NCBI GenBank assembly: GCA_950295325.1 | Contig: OX485803.1 | Span: 41,925,554 to 41,989,553, forward strand | Length of the DNA: 64,000 nucleotides | Direction of reading: 5' to 3' | From: Polytrichum commune | Taxonomy: Eukaryota > Streptophyta > Polytrichopsida > Polytrichales > Polytrichaceae | Shown here: piece by piece, positions 23,357 through 37,547 of the stretch | How positions within the stretch are numbered: the stretch's first letter is position 1 | Layout of the letters: every line of letters begins with the position of its first letter | Position numbers and translations under genes: made by a program | Notes under the pieces: generated by a model | Seen by the model: the letters and a program-made list of their open reading frames with translations, nothing else | What the model was told of the DNA's origin: nothing | The model's database searches: none

Positions 23357-25103
23357 CAATGTCACAGTGTAGAGTAGTGCCACATTTGACTAATTGAACT
23401 CAAAAATTGTCTATTACAAACCTTTTTCTCGTTTGTTCCGAATGTGGCGTCAACCGATATACCACTGCGGTGACCATGCTTGAGCATCATCTCCTTTTGC
23501 CATAGCGTTTGTATGCCTATGGTGAACGGCATGTTCACTCCTGTCAATTCACCGGGCACCGATATGGGCTTCTCATTGTTCGACTCGGTGTAGTAGAACA
23601 CCTTGTCACTATTTCTCTGGACCCACATGCGCACTGATTGTGCATCGTTCTTGTGTAGCATGTAACTTTCCTGTGCCAACTTCCCTGATATGTTCCGAAT
23701 ATCCTTAGTGGTCAGTAACAGATCTCGGGTAATCTCTTTCCCCTCCGCTTGGTACTGCTTTAGAAGGTCCAAATGCTTCTTCATAATTTGGTTCGATGTG
23801 TCCTTCCGTCTAAGGCACTCCTCAACAAACGATCAGATTTCAGGGGACAAATGAGCTGAAAACGCACTACGGTCTCCTACCTTCATGCCACCATGCACCA
23901 CTAACCCATCACAGTTTACATGTTTTTCCTGAATGATGCAAATCTCAGAGACGTGAGAGAGGTGAAGGAATGTCTTAACCGTGAACTGAGCGAGGCAACC
24001 CCTCTTTACAGAAGCCCCCCATTTCTTTTTTGAATCTCTTTGTAGCCTGGAACGATTTTTTACAGTCTGCACTGCTTCCTTTACGTCAACCCCGACGCCC
24101 TCGGTTTGTGTTGTATCCGGATTAAGAACCTCCCCTATTGCCTCCTCCCCACAAGCACATGTACTCCCGTGGGCTGATGAAGGGCAGTTAGAGCCCATGC
24201 CAGTGTCACAGATGACAGACAAAATAGGGCGTTTGTTTATAGTCTTCGTGGAAATGTCGATGCCTGTGACACTGACCATTGGTGATGCACTGTCACTGCC
24301 TGCTGGCTCCGGCAAGAGTTTCTTCCTTGGCTGTCGTTTCTTAACAATCTTAGCCGGTTAAGGTAAGGGATCATCTATGCTAGGAAGCTCATTGAGATCA
24401 GGGATACTCAATGTCACGCCGCCAATTGATTTAAACTTCCGCGGGGGTTTCCTCCCATTCGGACCTTTTGCCCGCTTGGCTCTAGCTTTCCTAGTGGGAG
24501 CCAATACGTTGCCCTCCGGGACTGCATCGGGAGCACGTGGTTTCTTTTTAGGTTTCGGCAAGAGATCCTCCGTAATCGGTTTAACAATGCGGTTGTAATC
24601 TTGAGGCCCATATTCGCATTTGTACCTACATAGATTCAAACATCCCGCTTTTAGATTTTGTAGCTGTGGAGGGCATGCTCTATTACGTACGATGCTTCCA
24701 GCAATTAAATCCAGCGTTATGAACAAACTTGCACATACTTGACAACATTTAACGCTGTGCGAGGCCCCACCCTAAACTGACTCGACCCCCTATTCTCCTT
24801 ATTCGCTCGGAACTTACACTGCGCTCCCTCTCTCCCACACTGCATCCCTTCAATGAAGTCTTGAACCCTATTAGTGGGGATGTAACATTGTTGTACAACA
24901 TGTGATTTCTTGTGTTCACCACGAGGGGGACGATACACTACATCCCATCTCAAATCGCAAGGCCCAAGAATGCCAGGGGGCGGACTTTGGACACGTTCCT
25001 CAATGCCTAGTAACTGGAGCCTGTGAATATCGTACTGACTAATGTCTACATTGTCTACAAACTGATCTTCAAAACACTTCGACTCATCTACAGGTGTCTC
25101 CAT
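21765..25103 (-). pseudogene. MuDR/MURA-type transposase with two in-frame stop codons
   Basis: Exons 25103-24739, 24679-23422, 23292-23093, 22920-21765 keep one frame (993 codons) apart from TAA at 24360-24358 and TGA at 23835-23833. Catalytic landmarks in order: GISVDATFG (first Asp), FIMDCAQGE (second Asp), the C/W-H motif FLCLWHVRRAW, TNAAIEGYHGF (third acid), then a SWIM zinc finger CNCVWAQRGNMCKHH. An N-terminal Cys-rich region precedes a basic Lys/Pro linker. The enzyme family cuts and joins element ends. The DDE acids are intact, so decay is limited to the two stops. Both could come from a single C-to-T change (CAA to TAA, CGA to TGA), typical of cytosine methylation damage. The first intron is only 59 nt. 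An alternative is that a stop lies in an unrecognised intron. Confidence 0.85.
23310..23353. repeat. (TA)n microsatellite in a transposase intron
   Basis: About 22 TA units inside the intron between the VDATFG exon and the FPLYTLMVFD exon, close to the splice acceptor (TTCTTACAG). Replication slippage could vary its length between copies. Confidence 0.95.
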
Positions 25104-25280
25104 GGTGCCCTTCAGAACTCGCTAGAATTGTAAACGCAACCTAATCAAAATGCACGATCTACTTTGCAACACAATTGTTTGCCAAAATGCTCTAAACCTA
25201 AGTGGGAAGAAGATGAACTCAAACCCTAGATTGAAACAACGATAGTCGTAGTGACATTGAACACGGATGATAGTTTCTTT

Positions 25281-25554
25281 CGTCACCAAAAAAAAAAATT
25301 CTCGGGCACGGTCAGTGTCGCGGAGGGCAGTGTCACAGGCACCCAGTGTTTAGTGTCCGCACAGTGTCTCAGAGTGAACGCGTTCGCGTGCAGTGTTACA
25401 AGGAGGCAGAGTTACGGTCGGGCGGAGTTACTGCGAGGGCCGCGCGACGGGTGAAACCGCGGGTCCGATGTGGACAACCATGTCGTCCGACAGGGGCCGC
25501 CAATGGCCGGAACTCCCGCCCTTATCCTCCGCTACATGGGAAATAGCGTTCTCC
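25281..25554 (-). repeat. MULE right terminal inverted repeat
   Basis: Reverse complement of the left repeat, 52 bp longer because of two extra stretches: one near 25,475-25,525 containing GGCCGCCAATGGCCGG, and one repeating a CAGTGTC unit near 25,315-25,335. The outer 35 bp are identical to the left end. Confidence 0.93.
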
Positions 25555-25563
25555 GCAAATAGC
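25555..25563. repeat. 9-bp target-site duplication, right copy (GCAAATAGC)
   Basis: Exact match to 14,728-14,736. It immediately follows the right terminus ...CGTTCTCC. Confidence 0.93.
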
Positions 25564-25589
25564 AAGCCCCCCTCCCCCAAAGCACATGG

Positions 25590-25940
25590 TTTAAGGTAGA
25601 TGGGTCTTAAATGGTTACTTTTCTCCCAACTAGCCCACTTCTCCTAGGATATGAAACACGTGATTAGTACAAGATGGTTAGCAAATCCAATCGAGGCCAT
25701 AGCCAAGTTTCTCATAATTTTTAGACCTCACATGAATATTTTGTTCATTATAAAAGTAAAGACTTGTGTGCTCATGAGATGGTCACATAGGTCTTCCCAA
25801 TTATGTTGATTACTAATATAAAATGGTTCATATATTTTGAGCATGCAATCCAATCTCCTTTGAACACGTGCTTTTTCTATATCCGTTCTTAGTGAGACAT
25901 CAAGCCACGTATCACTCCAAATATAGGTGTTTCAAGGCAG
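25590..25940 (-). repeat. family A repeat, copy 3
   Basis: On the plus strand it shows GGTTTAAGGTAGATGGGT, CTCCTAGGATATGAAACACG, GATGGTTAGCAAATCCAA, then TCCGTTCTTAGTGAGAC-like and CAAATATAGGTGTTT blocks, in the same order as copies 4 and 6. It starts about 30 bp beyond the MULE's right target duplication, so the MULE landed next to an older repeat. Confidence 0.7.
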
Positions 25941-28427
25941 TCTACCTTAGCATGAGAAAGACTTTGATGCAATGTGGGGTTTAGCATGTGCATGGTTTCA
26001 AGGATATGAAGGTTAAGCTCTAGAATTAGTACTTGAGGGTTGAGGGTTTGTGTTGTGATTTTTGGAACCAAGTCATTGGGCCTTATTCCATTTGCAATCG
26101 TAAGTTACTATGGCAAACTTCATAAATATATGGAAATTAAAACTTATCAAAGCAATGAAAGCAAGGGGTAGTGAGGGGTATGAAAGCTAGAGATAAGGCC
26201 ATGAGAATTAGGGTAGGGATCTAATAGGTCATGTGCATATTCCTTGGACAATTGCAAGGTTGAAATTGAATTGAAGGATGATTTGGGACGATCAAGGTAG
26301 TCAATCATGTTGTACATGTATGTTGTGTTAATGAGTAGGTGCATGTCTCCAAATTATTTTTTAGCACATAGCCATAGTCTTGGAACTTACTTGAATATGA
26401 ACAGTATATGAAGACAAACTTGGAAAGACTCAAAGAATGCATAAAGTAGGAGTGGAAGAAAGAGGAGAAGGATTGATTGGAGGGAGGGAGGGAGGGGAGG
26501 TAGATTTTACTTATTTTTGTTGGACTAAATTAGTCAATTTTCCAGTGATGTGACACCTCTACATAATTAACTCTCTAAATGTTTATGGGATATTACTAAA
26601 GGGGGTCCATCACTAGAAGCAAATGAAATGAATTAGAATGAAGTTTAAAGCATGGGAAGCCACGGATTGTGTACATTAAGATGGTGCCAAAAAGGTAAAC
26701 TCCCCAAAATAACAAAGTGGAATGGCCTCCGTGAGATAATGGCTCATATCAACTTGATGGTCCAATTAAAAGAATACTTGAGAGTGCCTAGTATTGCATT
26801 TTGAAATAGAGTAGGGACCCACTCTATTGGAGTTGTAGAGGGGATACTCCAACTCAAAGGGTACCTCATTCTCAACTACATTATTTGTAAGAACAAGAAA
26901 TACATTTACATTCTTTAGAGATCAAAATTTGGGATAGTCAAATAAGTAGAGGTGAATACATGAGTTAGAGGCATTCAACTTGCTAAGGTTTTAGGGAGGT
27001 TTTGCAACTTAAGTTAAGGTGTGTAGTCCTAAAGTGGTATGCGACTTGAAATTGTGTAACATATAAGTATATTGAACTTTGAAATGTACATGTTTGAATA
27101 TTAAAAAAAAACATTTAAGAGAGTTTGCACACCACTTCATACATTCATAAGATATTCAATTTGACACTAAAAATAGCAAGACCAACTCTATTATTTATCA
27201 TTTGGATTTGTTAATATGTTCATGTAAGCTTTTTTTGAAATATCAAGACTCCTACATATGTTAGAATGCTGGAAGTGTCCACTTTAGGCACACATAAGTA
27301 ACCTTAGAAGGGAAATTTGGCAGTGCTCTAGGAGTGGACAACAGTGATTCTGGGAGCTTGGGCCTCCCGCCTGTAGGCAAATCTGGAAGCAAAAAGCTCT
27401 TCACTTGTGTGGACAGGATCCCATTTAGCAACCAGTGTCCTTGGACCATAGGTGATGCAATTGCCTTTCCAAGGTCATGAATACTTCTTATACACTTTTA
27501 GATGCAAGCAATAAGAGATACCCAGTCTCATAATTTCATACTTGGAGCAAGGAGTGCCAGAGTCGATAATGTTGATTCATCTCATTTGTATTGGATCACT
27601 CTACGTTGCAGTCAGATTTTATCAGAATGACTTTTTGAATCAATTAAAATTTTGTTAAAAAACGGATACTACTGATTTTTCAGTCAATTTTCTATGTCAC
27701 GTGCAATGTGACTGTCGAATTACAGAAACTTTCTTGAGAGTGACATCATAGGTTCCTCTCTACAGTTCCAAATCTATAAAATATTTCTGCTTGGGGTATC
27801 CAGCCCAACAAAAGTATGAATTCATGCTTCAATTATTTGAAACGCAATCCAAAAAATGCAAATTTTAGAACACTACCCACCTTAGAACAATCATCTAAGA
27901 ATCATCACTGATAGGTATTGGTAAAATTCAACATGGTCAACCTCAATCATGTGTTGCTCCAGAAGGAAAGAAATACATGAAGAGGACATCAGGACATTTG
28001 TTGATAAGAGGTCACACCCTCCAGTTTACATATTTCAGGAACTAATCAAATGAACAAGTAGATGTACTTTAAAGAAATGTACATCTCAACTAAAGCCCAC
28101 TCAACTGCAAGAAATGACAAAATCTATGGACAACTAGCATCTAAACTTTGCAAATGACGAGCATACATTCAACTGTCTCCTACTACACAATTCCAGTACC
28201 ATATTACCAGGATTACTTACTGCCTTCATCAGTTCCTGACAAATGACAATAACAAATATCAAACATATCACGTGCTCATTTGATGGGATGAACATATGTT
28301 CTATATTTGCATTTCTAACAAACATATGTTAAACACCTGGGATTTACAAGTCAAGTCCACCATAATGTATTCTGCCATACAACAGAAGGACATCACAAGA
28401 ATTAGTGTTATTTTGCACACAACAGCA
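25941..28427. other. AT-rich intergenic DNA, no gene seen
   Basis: No reading frame here resembles a protein family. A GGAGGGAGGGAGGGAGGGG run lies near 26,480. The right end is the 3' flank of the pectate lyase gene, which ends at 28,428. Confidence 0.5.
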
Positions 28428-31400
28428 TCACTGTGCAGACCTGTTTATTGCCTCAGGAGGTCTTGGAATGTTTTGCCACCCAGCTATAGATGAGACCTTT
28501 TTCATCAAGGCATCACCAGCCCGCTCAAGTGTCCAACATGGGTAAAAGCTCTCTGCAGTGAAGACTTGTTCCGGGCTTCGTTGGGGACCCTGTGCACCTT
28601 TCAGGAAAATATCTCCTTCTGACCGGATACTACCAGATGCTTCATGATCTTTGTCGGCAGCCTGCACATTCAAGACACAGTTAAACAAAGACTTCCCTAT
28701 ACTTTGAACCTGAAGATTTGTTGGCACCAAAAAGGAGAGATCTATCCTGTCAACCTGTCATGACAAGGAGCTACTGCAAATAAAAATCGACTAGGAAGGC
28801 ACAATATGGAAACAAAAGCTAAACCCTGTCTACAATGATCTCCTATTAGGAACCTCAATGCATGCCATTATGTAACTGAAGCATCACACCAACAGGAATT
28901 CAGTGGTATTGGCCTCTTGGACATGTGTGAAGGCTATCATACCGCTATGTAGACAAATCCAGCAAAATACAATTTCATCTCATTCACCATGACCAGTTAC
29001 ATGGTATGACCACAATAAGGAAAGACTCCATTTCAAGGCTACTTGACAAGAAAAAAGGTGAAAGCATAGAAGATTTACCTTCTCACTGTAGTACTCAAAA
29101 GCAGTGTTTTGGTTACCTGCTTCATAAACACAACCCTGTGATAGAATCTGCATGGGAAGACAAGAAGGGGGTATCATTGGAGCAGTTTTCTTTGTGCAGA
29201 ATAAATCCACCAGAAAATTCCGAAATATATAAGGCCTCATAGATTCAGTAAGATTTGTCATCAATATTGCAAAGTCTAACTGCACTTTGTTGATAAAAGT
29301 AAGTGAGAAGCCACATTGAGCCTTGATAACCTTTGGTGGATGATTTAGTAGCTGCTTCCAGACAAATAGATAACACCAAGTTTGTCTTATAGATTGTGCA
29401 GTACCCAAGGTGACATCCCTGTTTCACAGCATTTCCAAGAATGGGTATAAAAAGAGGATGAGTTTGTTACCTGAGCCTCCACACTCGCACACACAGCATA
29501 GACCCTCCACCCACGTGTGTAGTTATTATATATATGCACTTTCCCAAAACGCACACGTGGGTGACGTTGTTTTGTTCCATCAAAAAAACAATGGTGAATA
29601 GTCACACGTATGCAGCGGTCATCCACATGCTTTGGATCAGCTCCTATCAGCATTGTTTTGTCATGGTTACTAAAATGACACCTGCACTTCAGCAAAGCTT
29701 TGTTCAGAATTGGTGAACACGGTTATTATTCTGAAACTTTAAGATCCCACTTTTCCCTCTTCAACCCTCAACCCTTGTTTAATATGCTCAGAATCTGTTC
29801 TTCACTTAAACAATGATAAATAAACAACAGTTTTTATTTGATCAATGGATTTGCCAACTCCTAAAGATCCCAAGATTTGATTTAGATTGAGGATTGTCAG
29901 TCTCAGAAGGGGTATTGCAGTCCCAGTTAGAAAGGGGCACCAAGATGCCAGACCAGGTACATTATAACAATCCAACTTGCAACCAGCAACCGTTCCATTC
30001 AGGAATTTGAAAGTTCGGCATTTTGCACAACCTTCTTTATTTATCACTACCAAATATAACAATTCCTACATTCTCATTTTCTAGATTCAAAGCCATTCCT
30101 TTCAATGAATTTCATCAAATTACAAGCCCTTCGTAAACAAATAAGTAATTTTTCTAAATTAATAATCACCATTTCATTTCTAAACCTGTAAAAGGCAGTG
30201 AAGATTGAGGACTCTCACCACTAACTACTTTTAACAGGAGAGACATGATGAAGTCTGAAATACCGATCTCCCTTGCTCAATACAAGGAATTAATAGGTGT
30301 AACAATATCTCCAACATGCACAGGACTATTTAAATTTTACAAAGATACATGACCATATCAAACACTTCCGAGTTCCAGAATGACACCTTACCTAGAGACA
30401 GTAATGTCTGTGGATGCCCGGGTGATGTCAATAGCACCATCGTCAAAATCCGAAATTGAGCATCGGTCCACCCACACATGCTTGGTGTTGGGTTTCATTT
30501 GTACGCCGTCGATATCATGACCTCGACCACCAAACAGGATCAGGTTACAAATAATCACATGCTCACAATCCTTCAGTTGCAAGCCCTTCCCAGTAATTCT
30601 CACACATTGGCCCCGGCCATCAATAGTTTTGTAGGACTGCACCCTGCAATATGATGACAGGGTGATTGTGCCGGAAACCTCAAAAACTATCCAAAGCGGT
30701 TGCTTTTTCCTGCATCCTTCTCGCAAGGTGCCTGGGCCATCATCTGCTCACTCAACCACCAGGACAAGTTAAATTCAAAGCCGTAAGAAGCATCAGGCCC
30801 TCCAAACCATTTAGTAAGGTAAATGGGCCTAAATTGGACACTTCTAACTCTACACCTGCTTCTCCTAGGATACTGAATACGCAATTAGGATGAGATGACT
30901 AGCAAATCCAGATTGAGGCTGTAGCCATTCTCCTCATGATTTTGGAGCTTGTATCAAAATCTTATTCATTATGAAGTGAGGATTCTCTTTCTTATTAACA
31001 GATCACATAAGTCTCCCCATCATGTTGATTATCAAGCATCGAATGGTCAACAAATTTTAAGCTCGTAGACCACATATAGATGCCCAATTAAGATAAGTAA
31101 CCAAAATCAGCCCACATACCATAAAGCAAATCCTCTAAAGAAAAAGCAGTACTCTACGAGAGTGGATCTGAGCAAAACTTCTACTGGAGTTTCTGCTTAT
31201 GAGTACCTCTTTACTGTCCTAAAACTCCCAGCACGTTCAGAGATTCACAATCTCAGTTCACCCAACAACTTCAATGGAACATTGCATCCTAAGTTTTAAG
31301 ACGTTCGTGAAGAATGACAGCCCGTTGGAGAATTCTTGAGAAGCTAAACAAGCTAAACTCCTACTTTGCTGCATTTGGGCAGTATTCAAGCGAGATATGA

Positions 31401-32131
31401 GCAACATTCACTACATTACAATCTGAACTCTGGAGTGTCACTGTTTCAAATGATTAGACAAAATCTGATGCATGATAGAATCATAGGAAATTCTTGCAAA
31501 GCTAAAAATAATAGAACCCCCCTCATTTGCGTTGCTTGAACAAAATTCAAGAAGATATGCACATCGCAAGAATTTGAACTTTGGAACATTCTTTCGTTCA
31601 AATAGCTCAACAAAATTTGATAAGCCTTGACAAAGAGCCATACAAAGACATCTTCTTATCTGCTTGGTACAAAATAAGATAATACCCGTATTATATGAAT
31701 ATCATAATCATAGTGCCTCTACCGAGCTTGCAAGTCTAGCACAAAGAAAAAGCACACAGCTAAACTTAGGTGCTGTGGTATGTAGAGCAGCACTTCGTCA
31801 TGTAGAATTGGTTGCCAGATCCATTTGGACGGCAACCACATGGAAGACTATACGCCTCGACAACATAGCCACACAATTCATTGAGGACTTACTTACCAGC
31901 CAGAGATGTAACATGATAGAGTTCTCCATTCAAACCACCAATCGAACTGTGACCGAAACCTTCTGCAGCAGATGCAAGACCTCGGAGGTGGCTGTCCACC
32001 CCAGCGTATGGTCCAACTGCCATTGCTTGAGGTGCTCCTCCACCTCCTGTGATCGACTGCTGCGGCTGGGGCTTCGAGGGATAAGGTGGAGGTGATGACC
32101 GACGGCGTCCGAGCCCGCACAACCAACACAT
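28428..32131 (-). CDS. pectate lyase (polysaccharide lyase family 1)
   Basis: Exons 32131-31897, 30743-30392, 29681-29471, 29147-29079, 28661-28428 give 366 aa with consistent phases. The first exon ends in FGHSSIGGLNGELYHVTSLA and continues DDGPGTLREGC across the junction. Beta-helix landmarks: YKTIDGRGQ, GGRGHDIDGVQ, DFDDGAIDIT (Ca2+-binding acids) and HPRVRFG (catalytic Arg). The enzyme cleaves demethylated homogalacturonan in cell walls by beta-elimination. The C-terminal exon has the typical SIRSEGDIFLKGAQ and a final IPRP. No signal peptide is visible: the N-terminus is a short Arg/Pro/Gln-rich tail, and TGA lies in frame three codons upstream of the ATG. Secretion would therefore need an unrecognised upstream exon, although some plant relatives also lack one. 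Intron 1 carries a family A repeat. Confidence 0.93.
30805..31085 (-). repeat. family A repeat, copy 4 (pectate lyase intron 1)
   Basis: GTAAGGTAAATGGGCCTAAATTGGACAC-type start, CTCCTAGGATACTGAATACG, GACTAGCAAATCCAG and TCACATAAGTCTCCCCATCATGTTGATT match copies 3 and 6. It lies just upstream of the exon starting at 30,743 in transcript order. Confidence 0.7.
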
Positions 32132-32903
32132 CAGACCTCAAAAAATGACGCCCTTCCAAAATCTCCAGGTAAGTGTCTGCATAGACACAATGTCGTCATT
32201 AACCCTGAGAATTCGGAATGTGAATCGACCACAGAAAATCGCTCACGCATAAATCCCCGTGGATGGAAATAGGTGAAGGATTATACATCAAAATTTACAC
32301 GTCGTGCACATAAACAACACATCTCAACGGTCTCCTCCGCAGAACAAAGCATCATTCATATTTCTGCATAAGGAATGTCGCATATGCATCATGGCACTGG
32401 GAGCATGCCAGATCGGCACTTGAGAGGTAAATTGAAAATTGGTCATCGAGAGTCACGAGGCATTCACAGATTTGAAAATGCAGATTCAAATGTTAGAACT
32501 CAGTGGAAGGTAAGGAGGTACCTGCTTCCGAAGAGAATGGTTTGAAGACGAGTTCAGGGCACAGACAGCGGAAGAAGGGAAGATAAGAGTCACGAATTGT
32601 TGAGAGCTCTGCCGGAGCTTAAATGCGCACCAAATTGTGTGAAATTTGGCTCGTTCGAAGCTTCTTCTCGATCTCTTTACCGTGCTTCCCACTCCTCGTT
32701 TAAGATTCGCGTGCGGGATCAACAGAGCGACGACAAACCGATCCCCGGAGGAGGAGGAGCAGCAGCAGCAGTAGGAGGACGACGGGGGAAGAAGGTGGCC
32801 AGGTCCTTCCATTTGGAGATCAGCCTAAATCGACGTGGCAGTGTGCCACGTATGTTTACATCCGAAGTGGCAGTTGACGAGACTATTTCTTCACTAGGTG
32901 CAG

Positions 32904-32913
32904 CTTTATATAG
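32904..32913 (-). promoter_or_regulatory. candidate TATA box of the pectate lyase gene
   Basis: The minus strand reads CTATATAAAG, a good plant TATA element. About 390 bp downstream, GCAG|GTACCT at 32,521 looks like a 5'UTR donor. A TCTATGCAG acceptor at 32,177 would bring the leader to the ATG at 32,131. The leader intron is inferred, not proven. Confidence 0.5.
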
Positions 32914-35100
32914 GTGCCCACCAACAACTGACTTATTATTTCCAACTCAATGATTGATTGGTCTTTTGTTCCCAACTTATTGGCCCTTCTTGTTACTATG
33001 GTAGTTGCACTTAAGTTATTCCCGTCAACTATGGTCTATGGGTACCAATTTGTGTGGAGATTATCTTGTGGAATTAGCCTTTCAAAGTGAACTAACTTCA
33101 TACACATTATAGTTAATTGAAAGGTACGGGGATTAATTGGGGTCGAATGGCCTTCATGATCCCTTGTTTGAGTGTAGCCAGAAAGTCTTAGAGGGCTTCT
33201 TTGGGTTCTAGACACCTAGTTTCTCTTTATCTTTATATAACTAAGAATCTTCTTATTTTCTTTGTAACTTGTGTGCACTCCTCAAATAGAATCAAACTCA
33301 AGAAAGAACTCGAATTTTTCTCAAAGTCTTTTTGCCCCAACATAGAGCAAAACAACTTCCATCCCTGGTTTTAATTTTTAGGTTACTATACAAGTGTTTA
33401 AAGTGGTAAATATGGGAGATTCCATCCAAAAACTTGAGTTGGTCCCTGATTTTGGTGATTGTTCAGTAAACTCTATTACATAAGGGAATATGTTTTTGTA
33501 AAGGGTCTTCAAACACATCATAAGAAGTAGAACTTTGGCCTTAAGGCAAAGTTGGGACTAGAGTGAATGGAGTGTTTGTTTGAAGAGCATTTGCAGTCAC
33601 GCCCAAGGTCAATGATGTAGAAAGACTAAAAGGTACATGGTCTTCAAACACATCAAGACTAATCCAATCTCTGTGGAAGCTCCCATTGACAACTTTGAGC
33701 AATCATGGGGAGGCTATGGGCATCATTTGCCACGTACATGATGGCTACATGGCGAGTACAAATAACAACACTTTGAGCATAGGTTGTTCATATTTCCCAA
33801 AATTGCTTGCTTATTTCCACACTTGTCAAAAGTATATAACTACCTAAATACCGGTTATATCCATAATAGATTTTGAAATGCTATAACTTAGAGAATTTGT
33901 GAGGAATTGATGCATGATTCAGATAGTTTGAATCGCATTGCTTCTCAAATTGTTTTTGATTTTGAACTTCTTAACTAACACCAAAAATGAATTAGAATAC
34001 AAGAATATACATGTTAGCTTGGATGCCAAAACGTTTGGATATATCTAAATACTATTTTTACATTAAGTATCTATTTGTGGTAACCCACCTGTTGCATGGG
34101 ATAAAGTGCTTCTTCAATAACCTAATGATTTATGGCCTTTGCTAAAACCTCACGATTATGAGAATGTGGGAGGCAAGTGACATGCCATACTTGCTTATAA
34201 GGACTTTATGTAGGTTTAGCTCATCGAATAATATAATTGTAGAATCCTTAGCCCTACCTTGGGAGGCCATGCAACCAACTAGGTGACGGTAATGTGCAAC
34301 TAAATCCATGTTGCAATCAAGGCATGTCACTGCGCATGAATGAAAAGGTCACAAACCACAATAGGTGCATCTACCCTATGTTTGTTTTGGAGCACACATA
34401 ACATAAGTTGGTGAACTACATCTTGAACACTGAAAATTTGTTGCAATATCATGGCACTCAAGTAGTGTGGTTTTGATGGCATTAGCATCTTGATGTTTTT
34501 TTTTGTTGATTATCAATTGTAGATTATCTATATCAAATGTAGTAAATGTGAAGGTAAGGTTGGTGTTAGGGATCTCACACACTCACGAATGACCATGCCC
34601 TAACCAAACTAATGCATTGTTTCTTGGGGCGGCGAGGTGGGTGGGGGGGGGGGGGGAGGGTGCCAATTTGACAATGTACCAAGGCCATGTGAGTTTAGGG
34701 AACACAAAGCCTTCACCCCTACCCAAACTTGTACTCTCCAAACATTGTTTTGTTTGGACCCTAAACCTTAAACCCTGAACCTCAAACCCACATGATATCC
34801 CATTATATTGGATGCACTTAATTCTCAAGGGCAAGGAAATTCCATATATTGATGCATTTCCACTTGGAAATTAAAGTTAGTGACTGGAAATCATGAAAAT
34901 GATTTGGAACATTTGGCTAGATTGTTCATAAATTAATAAAGAATATTATGTGTAAGTATTATCTATGATTATGAACACATTTCAAATATAAATTATCATT
35001 ATAATTTCAAGAAATTAGTATATCATAATTCCCTCTATTCTACATTAGTACTATAGTTGGATGAAAAAGCCATATATACGTAAGAAACCTGGAAGTTTCA
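32914..35100. other. intergenic DNA between divergent pectate lyase and eL43 genes
   Basis: No protein-family match in any frame. A run of 14 G lies at 34,643-34,656. A short telomere-like stretch (CCCTAAACCTTAAACCCTG) lies near 34,760. The right end is the eL43 promoter side. Confidence 0.5.
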
Positions 35101-35269
35101 TCCAGTCCGAGGCAGGGCATAGCCGACCCTGAGGAGCTAGGGTTGGGGTAGGTTCGGCAGAGGGAGCCTACAGGAAGGACCCGAGCGCCATTGCATCCCT
35201 CTCTCGCAACGCCCAAGCTCCGCTGCTTGCCGTGCTGCCGCTAGTCGCTCTCCTTCGTCGTCTGTCGCC

Positions 35270-37547
<2,278 letters not shown>

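Larger units (their letters stand above)
14737..25554. mobile_element. full-length Mutator-like element (MULE) with transposase and Ulp1-like accessory gene
   Basis: The 10,818 bp element begins GGAGAACGCTATTTCCC and ends with its reverse complement. It is flanked by GCAAATAGC on both sides. The terminal inverted repeats are long (222 and 274 bp). It carries a plus-strand accessory gene (15,213-20,812) and a convergent minus-strand MuDR-type transposase (25,103-21,765), with about 950 bp between their ends. The transposase has two in-frame stops, so this copy is probably non-autonomous now. Higher CpG content and long coding exons set it apart from the AT-rich flanks. The combination of MURA transposase and Ulp1-like gene matches Kaonashi-type MULEs described in angiosperms. 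Confidence 0.93.
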
